Shown: positions 17,464 through 25,628 of the stretch, one piece after another | Layout of the letters: each line of letters opens with the position of its first letter | How positions within the stretch are numbered: position 1 is the first letter of the stretch | DNA from: Acinetobacter sp. ANC 4862 | Lineage (GTDB): Bacteria > Pseudomonadota > Gammaproteobacteria > Pseudomonadales > Moraxellaceae | Direction: 5' to 3' | Assembly: GCF_004336635.1 (NCBI RefSeq) | Contig: NZ_SJXH01000031.1 | Span: forward strand, 1 to 40,518 | DNA length: 40,518 nucleotides | Position numbers and translations under genes: made by a program | Notes under the pieces: generated by a model | The model's input: only the letters and a program-made list of their open reading frames with translations | The model's database searches: none | Told to the model about the DNA's origin: nothing

Positions 17464-17499
17464 AAAAAAGCGCTCAACTTATTGATTGAGCGCTTTTTT
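17464..17499. terminator. Bidirectional terminator between pal and the convergent small gene
   Basis: Perfect 14-bp arms AAAAAAGCGCTCAA / TTGAGCGCTTTTTT around an 8-nt loop, directly after pal and directly after the 64-aa gene on the other strand. The symmetrical A/T runs fit use in both directions. Confidence 0.92.
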
Positions 17500-17504
17500 A
17501 TGAT

Positions 17505-17699
17505 TTAAGCTTTTTCAGATTCTGTAGCTTCATCTTTCGAGCTTTGCATGGATTCTATGAGATCATGCTTGTTGAATTTTTTATATTCTGGTTTTGCTTC
17601 ATAAGCTTTCCAAGCTTCTTTCACTTTCTCTTCAGAAATATCATCTAAACTCATAGCTTCATTTGGCGTTGGAGTCGCATCAAACTTTTGCGTTGTCAT
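17505..17699 (-). CDS. Small acidic soluble protein, hypothetical, 64 aa
   Basis: ATG at 17697-17699 with AGGAGC a few nt upstream, ending just before the shared terminator with pal. The 64-residue product (MTTQKFDATPTPNEAMSLDD, then EEKVKEAWKAYEAKPEYKKF) is highly charged and mostly helical, with no Cys, no signal peptide and no membrane segment. I do not recognise a named family. Good ribosome binding site, proper terminator and lack of overlap with other genes support a real gene. Function unknown. Confidence 0.78.
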   Translation of the reverse strand: MTTQKFDATPTPNEAMSLDDISEEKVKEAWKAYEAKPEYKKFNKHDLIESMQSSKDEATESEKA

Positions 17700-17886
17700 A
17701 ACTGTGCTCCTATCACGATTTTTAATACCCTCTGCTCCTCAACATAGCATTTTCCACAAAACTTACAAGAGTAAAATCACGACAAATAGTCGAGTTTAAT
17801 TGTCCTTTTGCTGCGTTCTCATCTAAAATGAGTCCCCATATTCTTTTGATAATTTTTTATCATTTTCTAATTGGAGTTTTCCTGTC

Positions 17887-18861
17887 ATGTCATACCTCAC
17901 CCTTTCCCAATTTCTAGAACAAAAAACAGGGAATTTAACACCTGAACTTGCTCAAGTTATTGAAACAATTGGTAATACATGCAAAGACATTGATCAGTTA
18001 TTACAAAAAGGAGCTTTGGCGGGTGTATTGGGTAGTGCGCAACACGAAAACGTACAAGGCGAAGAACAAAAGAAACTGGATGTCATTTCCAATGATTATC
18101 TGATCGATGCTTTAAAAGTTCATCCTCATGTGGGTGGTTTGGCTTCAGAAGAACTCGATGAATTTACCCCTGCACAAGAAAATGGTGAATTTCTGGTATT
18201 GTTCGACCCACTTGATGGTTCAAGCAACATTGACATCAATATGTGTGTCGGCACAATTTTCTCAATTTTGCCTGCTAAAAATGCAGTGACCAAAGCTGAG
18301 GACTTCATGCAGGCAGGTACAAACCAGGTAGCTGCGGGTTATGTATTGTATGGTCCATCGACCATGATGGCGCTTACCGTTGGTGCGGGTGTTGTATTCT
18401 TTACTTTCGACCCAGAAACTCAAGAATTCCTTTTAACTTCTAAAGATATTCAAGTGGCTGCTGATACCAAAGAATATGCTATCAACGCATCAAATCAACG
18501 TCATTGGGAAGAACCAGTAAAACGCTACATTGGTGAACTTCAGGATGGTAAAACTTCTGTTCGTGGCAAAGACTTCAACATGCGTTGGGTTGCTTGTATG
18601 GTGGGTGATATTCATCGTATCCTTTGCCGCAGCGGTATTTTCTTATATCCATACGACACCAAAGATCCACAAAAAGCTGGTCGTCTTCGTTTAATGTATG
18701 AAGCAAATCCAATGAGTATGTTGATGGAACAAGCTGGTGGTGCATCTACTACAGGTCGCGTTCGTATTCTTGATATTCAACCGACAGAACTACATCAACG
18801 TGTTCCTGTTGTCATTGGTTCTAAAAACGAAGTTGACTTAGTTACTCACTACCATAATTAA
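17887..18861 (+). CDS. fbp: Fructose-1,6-bisphosphatase, class I
   Basis: Hydrolyses fructose-1,6-bisphosphate in gluconeogenesis (cytoplasm). This step matters in Acinetobacter because it lives mostly on organic acids rather than sugars. The 324-residue protein has metal-site residues in GLASEELDE (Glu89 region) and the class I signature [20 protein letters not shown] (DPLDGSS at 107-113). The substrate-site region [19 protein letters not shown] and a typical C-terminus are also present. TTGGAG stands about 8 nt before the ATG at 17887. Downstream, 54 bp contain a strong hairpin before the methyltransferase gene on the same strand. Confidence 0.95.
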   Translation: MSYLTLSQFLEQKTGNLTPELAQVIETIGNTCKDIDQLLQKGALAGVLGSAQHENVQGEEQKKLDVISNDYLIDALKVHPHVGGLASEELDEFTPAQENGEFLVLFDPLDGSSNIDINMCVGTIFSILPAKNAVTKAEDFMQAGTNQVAAGYVLYGPSTMMALTVGAGVVFFTFDPETQEFLLTSKDIQVAADTKEYAINASNQRHWEEPVKRYIGELQDGKTSVRGKDFNMRWVACMVGDIHRILCRSGIFLYPYDTKDPQKAGRLRLMYEANPMSMLMEQAGGASTTGRVRILDIQPTELHQRVPVVIGSKNEVDLVTHYHN

Positions 18862-18871
18862 TTTTTTATAG

Positions 18872-18900
18872 CGGAAGTAAGTGCTTACTGCTTACTTCCG
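18872..18900 (+). other. Perfect 10-bp hairpin without T-run between fbp and the methyltransferase gene
   Basis: CGGAAGTAAG (18872-18881) and CTTACTTCCG (18891-18900) are exact complements around a 9-nt loop. What follows (TGGATTTATT) is not a T-run, so it is not a standard intrinsic terminator. It could stabilise the fbp 3' end, act as a partial terminator, or form a structure that ends 15 nt before the next start codon. Confidence 0.7.
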
Positions 18901-18915
18901 TGGATTTATTCTCCC

Positions 18916-19692
18916 ATGCCTACTATTTTTCTAGAATCTAAAGATAATCCTAAAATTAAGCACTTACGTGGCTTAATCGACCAAAACTCGTATCGTAAAA
19001 AACAAGGTCAAACTGTTCTTGAAGGTACGCATTTATGCCTTTCATGGTTGGCAGAAGATCGAAAAATTAAGTCTATTTTCACCACTGAACATGCCTTAGC
19101 TCACCCAGATTTCGATCTTATTGCAGAAAAATACCAAGGTGCGGTATTTGTGATTAGTGAATCTTTATATAAAGATTTAAGCACATTAGGCACTACACTC
19201 GCTTGCCTGGCAATTGTTGATTTACCAAGTTCAAGCAACGCCTTAGACTTCACGGCAGACACCTTAATTTTGGAAAATATCCAGGATCCAGGCAATGTCG
19301 GCACTTTAATTCGTTCTGCGGCTGCAGCCGGTATTAAACAAATTGTATGTACCAAAGGTTCAGCATCACTGTGGTCGCCACGGGTATTACGCGCAGGCAT
19401 GGGTGCACATTTTTCATTGCATACCTATGAAAATATTGCCCTTGAAGATCTTTTAGATAAATTTAAAATTCCTGTGTATGTCACCAGTTCACACGAATCA
19501 GAAAGTTTATATTCGAAAGATTTAAAGAAAGCTTGTGTATGGATCCTAGGTAACGAAGGTCAAGGGGTTTCTGACTATGCCCTTGCTCATGCACAAGCAG
19601 TTTCTATTCCGCAGCCTGGCGGACAAGAATCCTTGAATGTTGCAATTGCAGGTTCGGTCTGTTTCTTTGAGATGGTTCGTCAGCGTTTATAA
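18916..19692 (+). CDS. TrmH/SpoU-family RNA 2'-O-methyltransferase
   Basis: SPOUT-class, AdoMet-dependent methyltransferase, likely acting on rRNA (RlmB-like) or tRNA. The N-terminal substrate-binding domain begins FLESKDNPKIKHLRGL and includes VLEGTHLCL. The catalytic domain shows the three SpoU motifs: LENIQDPGNVGTLIRSAAAA (about residue 118-137), WILGNEGQGVS (about 210) and IPQPGGQESLNVAIAGSVCF (about 229-248). These form the trefoil-knot AdoMet site. Length (258 aa) fits. No strong ribosome binding site is seen in the short gap after the fbp hairpin. The RNA target cannot be told from the sequence alone, so no symbol is given. Confidence 0.88.
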   Translation: MPTIFLESKDNPKIKHLRGLIDQNSYRKKQGQTVLEGTHLCLSWLAEDRKIKSIFTTEHALAHPDFDLIAEKYQGAVFVISESLYKDLSTLGTTLACLAIVDLPSSSNALDFTADTLILENIQDPGNVGTLIRSAAAAGIKQIVCTKGSASLWSPRVLRAGMGAHFSLHTYENIALEDLLDKFKIPVYVTSSHESESLYSKDLKKACVWILGNEGQGVSDYALAHAQAVSIPQPGGQESLNVAIAGSVCFFEMVRQRL

Positions 19693-19840
19693 TCCTTTCT
19701 CTTTCGTTACTTTATTTTAACCGTCACGCGTTGATGTTTAAAAATAGATTACACTAGAAAAATAATAAGTTTTTTTGTCAACCAAACCATTATTTCCAAC
19801 GTTATATATACATGAAAATGGAAATAATGGTGGGTATCCA

Positions 19841-20476
19841 ATGACAGGATTTTCCATCTCTATGGATTCAGCACCAAAACAGTCTCATGCGGAAAATTTG
19901 AGTACTCTGAAGAGTACGGCTGAACAACGCCTGAAAATTTTCATGCAGGATGTCACTGGACGTGCCTTAGTCATGATGGAAAGTGCTACTCAAGGTCAAC
20001 AAGGCATTGCGATGGATTTAGTGCAAGAAGCATTTATTTCCTTGCATAAAACATATGCCGAAAAGCCGACTGATGAATGGTACCCCCTGTTTTACACCAT
20101 TTTGAACCATAAACTACAAGACTGGCGTAGAAAAGAAGCCCGTCGAGCGCAACCTTTTTCATTTTTTAAAAAGGTTAGCCTAGATGACGACGATATTGAA
20201 CTGAATGATATTGTCGATGAAAGTACCCCCAGTCCATTCGATTTTCTTGATCAAGCTGTGACTGCCGAAGAAATACAGGAAGCCATTTCCAAGCTTCCCG
20301 TTCGGCAGCAACAAGCTTTTATGCTACGTGCTTGGGAAGGTTTTGATACACACACCACTGCGCAAATTATGGAATGCAGTGAAGGTAGTGTAAAAACGCA
20401 TTATCACCGTGCTATTCAAGGTCTTAGGAACTCGTTGGCACATTTGAATCCATATTCTGGAGGGTCATCCGAATGA
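19841..20476 (+). CDS. RNA polymerase sigma factor, ECF-like (sigma-70 family)
   Basis: Alternative sigma factor, probably for an envelope or stress response. Region 2 is seen in GIAMDLVQEAFISLHKTYAE and DEWYPLFYTILNHKLQDWRR. After a variable acidic linker (DDDDIELNDIVDES), region 4 is EAISKLPVRQQQAFMLRAWE followed by TAQIMECSEGSVKTHYHRAI, a helix-turn-helix for the -35 element. The open frame reaches back to a TTG at 19775, but the ATG at 19841 (MTGFSISMDSAP) with GGTGGG upstream is a more likely start; the ATG at 19862 is also possible. Its stop overlaps the next start (ATGA, 20473-20476), a strong sign of coupling to the putative anti-sigma factor. Confidence 0.88.
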   Translation: MTGFSISMDSAPKQSHAENLSTLKSTAEQRLKIFMQDVTGRALVMMESATQGQQGIAMDLVQEAFISLHKTYAEKPTDEWYPLFYTILNHKLQDWRRKEARRAQPFSFFKKVSLDDDDIELNDIVDESTPSPFDFLDQAVTAEEIQEAISKLPVRQQQAFMLRAWEGFDTHTTAQIMECSEGSVKTHYHRAIQGLRNSLAHLNPYSGGSSE

Positions 20477-20793
20477 AACAAGATGATTTCTTAAAACAAG
20501 TTACTTCCAAACTCGATGGACTCGCACAACATCATAAAGACAAACCTGTTGTGATGAATCATGTTATTGAAGAAATTCAAGACCGGGACACTTCCCGTTA
20601 CGGACTTTGGAAAATGTCAGGATTTGCACTGGCTGCGGCAATTGCAGGTTTCGTGGTCTTCCCAAATTCTATTGAAATGGCTGACAAGCCTCAAAATCAA
20701 GTTGTAGTTACTCCAAAATTATCACCCCAAATGGTTGAAGATTTGGAGATGTTAATGGTTTTAGGCGAGGACAAAGTTCCACATGGCAGCTAA
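20473..20793 (+). CDS. Putative membrane-anchored anti-sigma factor
   Basis: 106-residue single-pass protein. The first ~45 residues are soluble and charged (MKQDDFLKQVTSKLDGLAQH). One membrane helix follows at about 45-64 (WKMSGFALAAAIAGFVVF), then a short periplasmic tail. The topology, size, and 4-nt overlap with the sigma gene fit an anti-sigma factor that holds the sigma factor at the membrane. No ZAS zinc motif (HxxxCxxC) is present, so it is not a zinc-type anti-sigma, and the assignment is inferred from context. The next gene starts inside its last codons (20783), giving an 11-nt overlap. Confidence 0.72.
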   Translation: MKQDDFLKQVTSKLDGLAQHHKDKPVVMNHVIEEIQDRDTSRYGLWKMSGFALAAAIAGFVVFPNSIEMADKPQNQVVVTPKLSPQMVEDLEMLMVLGEDKVPHGS

Positions 20794-21190
20794 AAGATTA
20801 GCATTTGCTTTTTGTGCACTCGGATTTCTACAAACCAGTTTCGCTGGTTTTGAACGTTTTTGGATTTTTTCTAAAGATGCAGATACTCAATTGGAAGAAA
20901 CGTGGGAAACTCTGTCAGATGCTGAACAACGCGCACTTATTCAGCGTTATCAATCGCTAAAGGAATTACCTGAAGCACAAGGTACAGCTTTGCATCAGCG
21001 TATGGATTGGTTTACCCAATTACCCGAGCAAGAAAAGCAAAAAATGCGAGAAACCTGGCAAAAAATGAGTAGCCAAGAGCGTAAAGATTTAGGCAGCCGT
21101 ATGCAAAAAGCGACAGCTGAGGAAAGACCCGCTATTCGTGATGAATACATCACTAAATACTCACAACAGCCCAATATTACTCATCATTAA
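20783..21190 (+). CDS. Secreted DUF3106-like protein
   Basis: 135 residues with a signal peptide (MAAKRLAFAFCALGFLQTSF, cleavage after A21-G22 or nearby). After it comes a helical domain rich in repeated 'W..L...EQ..L..R' units: WETLSDAEQRALIQRYQSLK, WFTQLPEQEKQKMRETWQKM and SSQERKDLGSRMQ. This alternating pattern of WxxLSxxEQ/ER motifs is what I associate with DUF3106. It is periplasmic by prediction. Its start overlaps the anti-sigma-like gene. The three genes therefore form one coupled unit, and this protein may be a sensor or regulator for it; that role is an inference. A strong terminator follows. Confidence 0.8.
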   Translation: MAAKRLAFAFCALGFLQTSFAGFERFWIFSKDADTQLEETWETLSDAEQRALIQRYQSLKELPEAQGTALHQRMDWFTQLPEQEKQKMRETWQKMSSQERKDLGSRMQKATAEERPAIRDEYITKYSQQPNITHH

Positions 21191-21217
21191 TGCTCAAAAT
21201 ACTCAACAGTACCCACT

Positions 21218-21243
21218 AAAAAAGCCTCTTTCGAGGCTTTTTT
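21218..21243. terminator. Bidirectional terminator after the sigma-factor operon
   Basis: GCCTC (21224-21228), TTTC loop, GAGGC (21233-21237), with six A before and six T after. It serves the sigma operon and, in the other direction, the rhombotarget gene that ends at 21248. Confidence 0.92.
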
Positions 21244-21247
21244 AGTT

Positions 21248-23677
21248 TTATTTCATTTTACGTCGGTACAGACCTAATCCAATAAGTCCCAATAGACCAT
21301 AAATACCGAATGATCCACCACCACTACTACTTGAGTTGGTGTTTTTTGCTGTATTTTTCAATGACAATGTTGCTTCGTTTGAAATTCCACCATCTGAGTC
21401 AAAAATTGCATACCGAATTGGGTAATCAAACTGGCTATAAGCATTTTTTACGGTAAATTGAATTTTACCACCATAACAGGTCTCACGAATATATGCTTCA
21501 GGACAAGGACCTTCATACTCAGCTTTCATAATTAAACCCGCAGGTAATTCAGGAAAACGGATTGGAATATCTTGTCCTACATCATTTTGATGATAAATAG
21601 CTTTCGGTTTCGTCACAGTCGAAATCGGACCATCCCCATCATCACTGTCATTTTCTAGTGGGTTTACACTCACGGTTAGATACTGACTTGCATCTAGAAC
21701 ATAATTATCATTTGTAGCAATAGGTGCAATATTGGTAAAGCTGACTTTTAAAATGCCTGATGACTCTTGTGCTGTGCCAGCTTTTTCTTTAATCGTGTAT
21801 TTACAATATGCATTATCACCATTTTCTAAAAGTGCACCACTGCTACGATAGATCATGATACGTTTCAGATCAGCTTTCCACTCACACTTCAAGTCATCCA
21901 TTGAACCATTTAGTACCGGCTGACCATCTTTAACGGTCAGTACGCCAATCCCAAAAGGCTCTGCAATAATATCGTAATGCTTGGTATCCAATACTTTAAT
22001 TCGATATTCTTCATTTTTACTGTCTGGAACACGCTCTTCGCCTGCAATCGCAAGCTCAAACGGATTAAAATAAATCGCACGATATTTTTGGTATTGCTTG
22101 GTGTATTTAAGCAGGTTTTCGAAGTTCGCTAACTCTTCCTTAAAATCTTCAACATCTTCTTTTTTTTCAGTACTTTCAGTAATTAGTTCTCTCAGCTCAT
22201 CAATATTTTTCTGATAATAGTCTAGCAAAGTCACCAAAGATGAATTTTTAAGATCAGAGATATCAACAGCCGCTAGGTTCATTTGCTCAACAGAACCAAT
22301 ATCACAACTACTTTGTAGATCGGGATTTAATTGTAAAACTGTATCATCAGCACGTTCTAGAAGTCGTTGATCATAATCACTACAACCACTACTGTTCACA
22401 TCGACTAAATCCGTCGCTGTTTGATTATTGCGTGGATAATACAGCGGCAAGAACGTGTTATATGGGGATGCAGGGATCAGCTCAGAAAGTAGAGTCGAGA
22501 AACTTGTGGTCGATACATCAATATTTTTCGAGTTTATCGTTGTGGCATCTAAACTACTTTTAGGTAGCATACACTGATCTAAGCCAGTGCCTAAATTTAA
22601 AGCATTTTTTGCCAAAATAAATACGATATTTTCTTTTGGCACGCCTGTATCAGAATAGTAGCGACACGATTTACCACCTTGATTAAAAGCCAAAACGTTA
22701 AAATCGACATATTTGCTGCCATTCTCATCATAGAGCAAAGTACTGTGCGCTTCATTTTCAACAATGGTATTACTGTTGATTTTAAACGTTGAAAAAGGAC
22801 TTAAGCGATTTAAGCCCTCTGTGACCATACGTAAAATACTACCATTGCTGGTGCTGGCTTTATTTTGCGCAATGGTATTGGTAATTAAATCAACTTTTGC
22901 TGAACCACAGAAATCAAAAGCACTTAAACTACTGCTTGAACCATTGTTGATAATACTGTTGCGCTCAAAATAAACGACTGGTTTGGTATCGTCCAAATTG
23001 CCGTAGCAGTCCATCGCGATCACACTGCCTTTTGCTGAAGTGTTGCCTTGAATTAAACTGCCATTAATGGATATTTTCTTTTCACTATTCAATGCAACAT
23101 TATAAATTGCACCACCTGCAACCTCTGCTTTAGAATTGACAATCGCACCATTCTTAAAGATTAAATCTCCGCCAATCAGTACTGCACCACCACGACCATT
23201 TTGCCCAGCCTGAGTACCAGCATAGCCATTTTCAAGCTGAATATTATTGAGGGTAAAGCTAATTTCAGTTTTACTGGTGTTAAAAATCCGTGTACGCCCT
23301 TCACCACTAATCATGGTTTTAATACCTTCCAGTGCTGGATAGGTCTGGGTCAATTTATTCTTTTCTTTAAAATTCTCACGCGATGCGCCGTTAATAATTA
23401 CCCTCGATTCAGGTGCTAATTCTGAATCCAATTTATATCTACCGGCTTCAAGTTGAATATAGTCAGTTTGACCAAACACCGTATTGCCTGGTGTACACCC
23501 TCCATAAGCTGCATTTTTCTTTGCCGTGATAATCGCTTCACGCAATGAACAGGCATTGGCATTTTCACCATTTTCATCTGCAAATGTTGTGACATAAATG
23601 GTTCCATCTTCAGCTGCCATCAATGACATTGCAGATAAAACCATGACACAGAGCAATCCTTTTTTATAAGTGTGCAT
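21248..23677 (-). CDS. CSLREA-domain surface protein with GlyGly-CTERM (rhombotarget A-like), copy 1
   Basis: Large exported protein (809 aa from the ATG at 23675-23677; the frame opens one GTG earlier). Signal peptide: MHTYKKGLLCVMVLSAMSLM, then AA, cleavage near residue 22. Next is the CSLREA motif (43-49), then GGCTPGN and a beta-helix-like region with recurring short strands (SFTLNNIQLENGYAG, GGAVLIGGDLIFKNG). The middle has a charged helical stretch (DELRELITESTEKKEDVEDF) and the C-terminal third carries bacterial Ig/cadherin-like repeats. It ends NTNSSSSGGGSFGIYGLLGL, a hydrophobic run and RRKMK. This Ser/Gly-helix-basic tail is the GlyGly-CTERM sorting signal processed by rhombosortase. 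The rhombotarget A family name is from memory. It is 36 nt downstream of copy 2 and probably in one operon with it. Confidence 0.85.
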   Translation of the reverse strand: MHTYKKGLLCVMVLSAMSLMAAEDGTIYVTTFADENGENANACSLREAIITAKKNAAYGGCTPGNTVFGQTDYIQLEAGRYKLDSELAPESRVIINGASRENFKEKNKLTQTYPALEGIKTMISGEGRTRIFNTSKTEISFTLNNIQLENGYAGTQAGQNGRGGAVLIGGDLIFKNGAIVNSKAEVAGGAIYNVALNSEKKISINGSLIQGNTSAKGSVIAMDCYGNLDDTKPVVYFERNSIINNGSSSSLSAFDFCGSAKVDLITNTIAQNKASTSNGSILRMVTEGLNRLSPFSTFKINSNTIVENEAHSTLLYDENGSKYVDFNVLAFNQGGKSCRYYSDTGVPKENIVFILAKNALNLGTGLDQCMLPKSSLDATTINSKNIDVSTTSFSTLLSELIPASPYNTFLPLYYPRNNQTATDLVDVNSSGCSDYDQRLLERADDTVLQLNPDLQSSCDIGSVEQMNLAAVDISDLKNSSLVTLLDYYQKNIDELRELITESTEKKEDVEDFKEELANFENLLKYTKQYQKYRAIYFNPFELAIAGEERVPDSKNEEYRIKVLDTKHYDIIAEPFGIGVLTVKDGQPVLNGSMDDLKCEWKADLKRIMIYRSSGALLENGDNAYCKYTIKEKAGTAQESSGILKVSFTNIAPIATNDNYVLDASQYLTVSVNPLENDSDDGDGPISTVTKPKAIYHQNDVGQDIPIRFPELPAGLIMKAEYEGPCPEAYIRETCYGGKIQFTVKNAYSQFDYPIRYAIFDSDGGISNEATLSLKNTAKNTNSSSSGGGSFGIYGLLGLIGLGLYRRKMK

Positions 23678-23713
23678 CACTTTTCCCTTTTTTTATTTTT
23701 TATTTCTTATTTC

Positions 23714-25510
23714 TTATTTTTTAAAGCGGCGTATACCCACCAGTCCCAATACAGCAAATAAGCTGAAGAATCCGAACGCCCCACCCGAGGTTTTTACAGA
23801 TTTATCTTCAAATTCATTGTTCGGTTCTTGCACCATATAGGCTTCAAGCACTATATATTTTTTGTTTTCATTGAAATGTGTCGATGACGTAACAATTTGA
23901 AGGTTAAAAATATCTGCACCATGCCAATTGCCATTTGGGGTATAAACCAAATTACCATCGATATCTAAAGTCAGAGTTCCTTTTGACTTTGTTAAAGTTT
24001 GATCGATGTAGGCACAACCATCTTGCCATTCGCCGCCTGCTGGGTTCTTCATATTTAGCAGGCTTTCACATTTTTCTTTTGGGTATAAGTCACTGTCACC
24101 CAAATATTCTAAAATGTTCAGCTTAGCAACTTCGCCTACTTTTAAATCTTGTCCAATACGCTGTTTAGAGCTCGGTACAACAATTTCTATTGCTCCGCGG
24201 TCACACCAGCTATTATCCGTTGTTCGATTTTTATTACGTTGATCCATGGTTTCACACATCAACTGTGTGCTGTCTAATGACAAATCCAGACGACCTTTAT
24301 TCAAGATCAAAGTATCAAACATATTTTGAGCACTGAATAAAATACGCGGGCGAATATAGCCCAAGAAGGTATTTTTCGGTGTGCTGTATGGACACAGTAA
24401 AGCATCTGGATCTTCAATTAACGATTTACAACTACCTTCACTACTATTGCCGGCAAAAAGTTTGCTACCACCCCAAAATTCATTTGGATATTTGGCATCG
24501 CCACTCTTACACTCATTCCCCACTAAATTGTTTTGTATTAACGTCTTATCATCTGCGTTAAATTGGCAATTCGTGCCGCTACCATTTCCCACGACAATAC
24601 TGTTGGCAAGATAACCGTAGCCTTCTTGTGAATCGAATTGTACACCTGCCTGATTACCTACAATCGTCACATTATTTACAGCAATACCGTCACGAATATT
24701 AATGATATAACCACTGTTATTTAAAAATGTACTATTGCTGAGTTTATTTATATTTTTATCGTTTAGCAGAGTAACATCAGCAATCGGTTTTTCACTAAAA
24801 ATATTAGCAGCATCTGAAGTGGTATTGTTATTTTTAAAGACAACACTGCTCAGTGCAAATGCCGGTCGTTGACCATACAAAACAGCACCAGTGACGGCTG
24901 TATTATTTTCCAAAATACTGTCGCTAATCGCGACTTGGCTAATGTAGTTTTGTGTTGCACTACTCTCACCGACATTATAAATTGCCCCCCCTAAACGTGC
25001 ATTACCGCCAGAGAGTTTGACATATTGCAAGACCAAACGTTCATTGTTATAGAAAATCCCGCCTTTGTCGGCACAAATACTTTTGTTACAACCTTCAAAG
25101 CTCACTTCTTTGATGGTGATCAAAGCTAAATCTTTCGGATCATGGTCAATATTAAAAATTTGATCTTTGCCTGCCATTTTAATGACAGCATTATTCAAGC
25201 CCGCAATTGCTTCTTCAGTCACTGTGGTGTCATAATAAGTTTTTAAGGCCAGACTTGCTTTCACATCAACTTTAGCGTTAAGGGTATAAGTTTTTTGTTT
25301 GTCTAATAGAATTGTCGACAAAGCATTTTTACCGCCACAACCCATGTAGCCTGCTTCAGGCATGCCTTTATTGACATATTCAATGGCTTCACGCAATGAA
25401 CATTCACTATCATCTTTGGTGATATCATCTGTAATGGTGACGGTTATTTCTGCACTATAAGCATGTCCTGCTAGACACAGCATCCCTATGCCTATGCCCC
25501 GTTTGAGCAT
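23714..25510 (-). CDS. CSLREA-domain surface protein with GlyGly-CTERM (rhombotarget A-like), copy 2
   Basis: 598 aa from ATG 25508-25510, chosen because AAGGAG lies about 7 nt upstream and it gives a clean signal peptide (MLKRGIGIGMLCLAGHAYSA, cleavage after residue 20). The open frame itself runs up to 25615 without a ribosome binding site. CSLREAI is at 37-43, followed by GYMGCGGKNA, then beta-helix-type sequence (GGNARLGGAIYNVG, ENNTAVTGAVLYG). Near the end there is a cadherin-like stretch (GNLVYTPNGNWHGADIFNLQ). The C-terminus is SGGAFGFFSLFAVLGLVGIRRFKK, again GlyGly-CTERM. Same architecture as copy 1 but 211 residues shorter, so they are paralogues and not a simple recent copy. A substrate for rhombosortase and type II secretion is inferred from the family. 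Confidence 0.83.
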   Translation of the reverse strand: MLKRGIGIGMLCLAGHAYSAEITVTITDDITKDDSECSLREAIEYVNKGMPEAGYMGCGGKNALSTILLDKQKTYTLNAKVDVKASLALKTYYDTTVTEEAIAGLNNAVIKMAGKDQIFNIDHDPKDLALITIKEVSFEGCNKSICADKGGIFYNNERLVLQYVKLSGGNARLGGAIYNVGESSATQNYISQVAISDSILENNTAVTGAVLYGQRPAFALSSVVFKNNNTTSDAANIFSEKPIADVTLLNDKNINKLSNSTFLNNSGYIINIRDGIAVNNVTIVGNQAGVQFDSQEGYGYLANSIVVGNGSGTNCQFNADDKTLIQNNLVGNECKSGDAKYPNEFWGGSKLFAGNSSEGSCKSLIEDPDALLCPYSTPKNTFLGYIRPRILFSAQNMFDTLILNKGRLDLSLDSTQLMCETMDQRNKNRTTDNSWCDRGAIEIVVPSSKQRIGQDLKVGEVAKLNILEYLGDSDLYPKEKCESLLNMKNPAGGEWQDGCAYIDQTLTKSKGTLTLDIDGNLVYTPNGNWHGADIFNLQIVTSSTHFNENKKYIVLEAYMVQEPNNEFEDKSVKTSGGAFGFFSLFAVLGLVGIRRFKK

Positions 25511-25628
25511 ATCTTTCTCCTTATATTCTTTTATCTTTTTTATTCTTAAGTTGCACATTCCCTGCAACATCGAATTATTTTGCTGTACTTTGTCACAGCT
25601 AGAGTAATTACTCAAGATTTTTTATTAT

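Noticed and set aside
19731..19755. TTGATG...TACACT as a promoter for the sigma-factor operon
   Set aside because: Spacing is only 13 bp, too short for sigma-70.
25511..25615. 35-residue N-terminal extension of the upstream rhombotarget-like gene
   Set aside because: The extension would bury the signal peptide and has no ribosome binding site, while AAGGAG precedes the ATG at 25508-25510.
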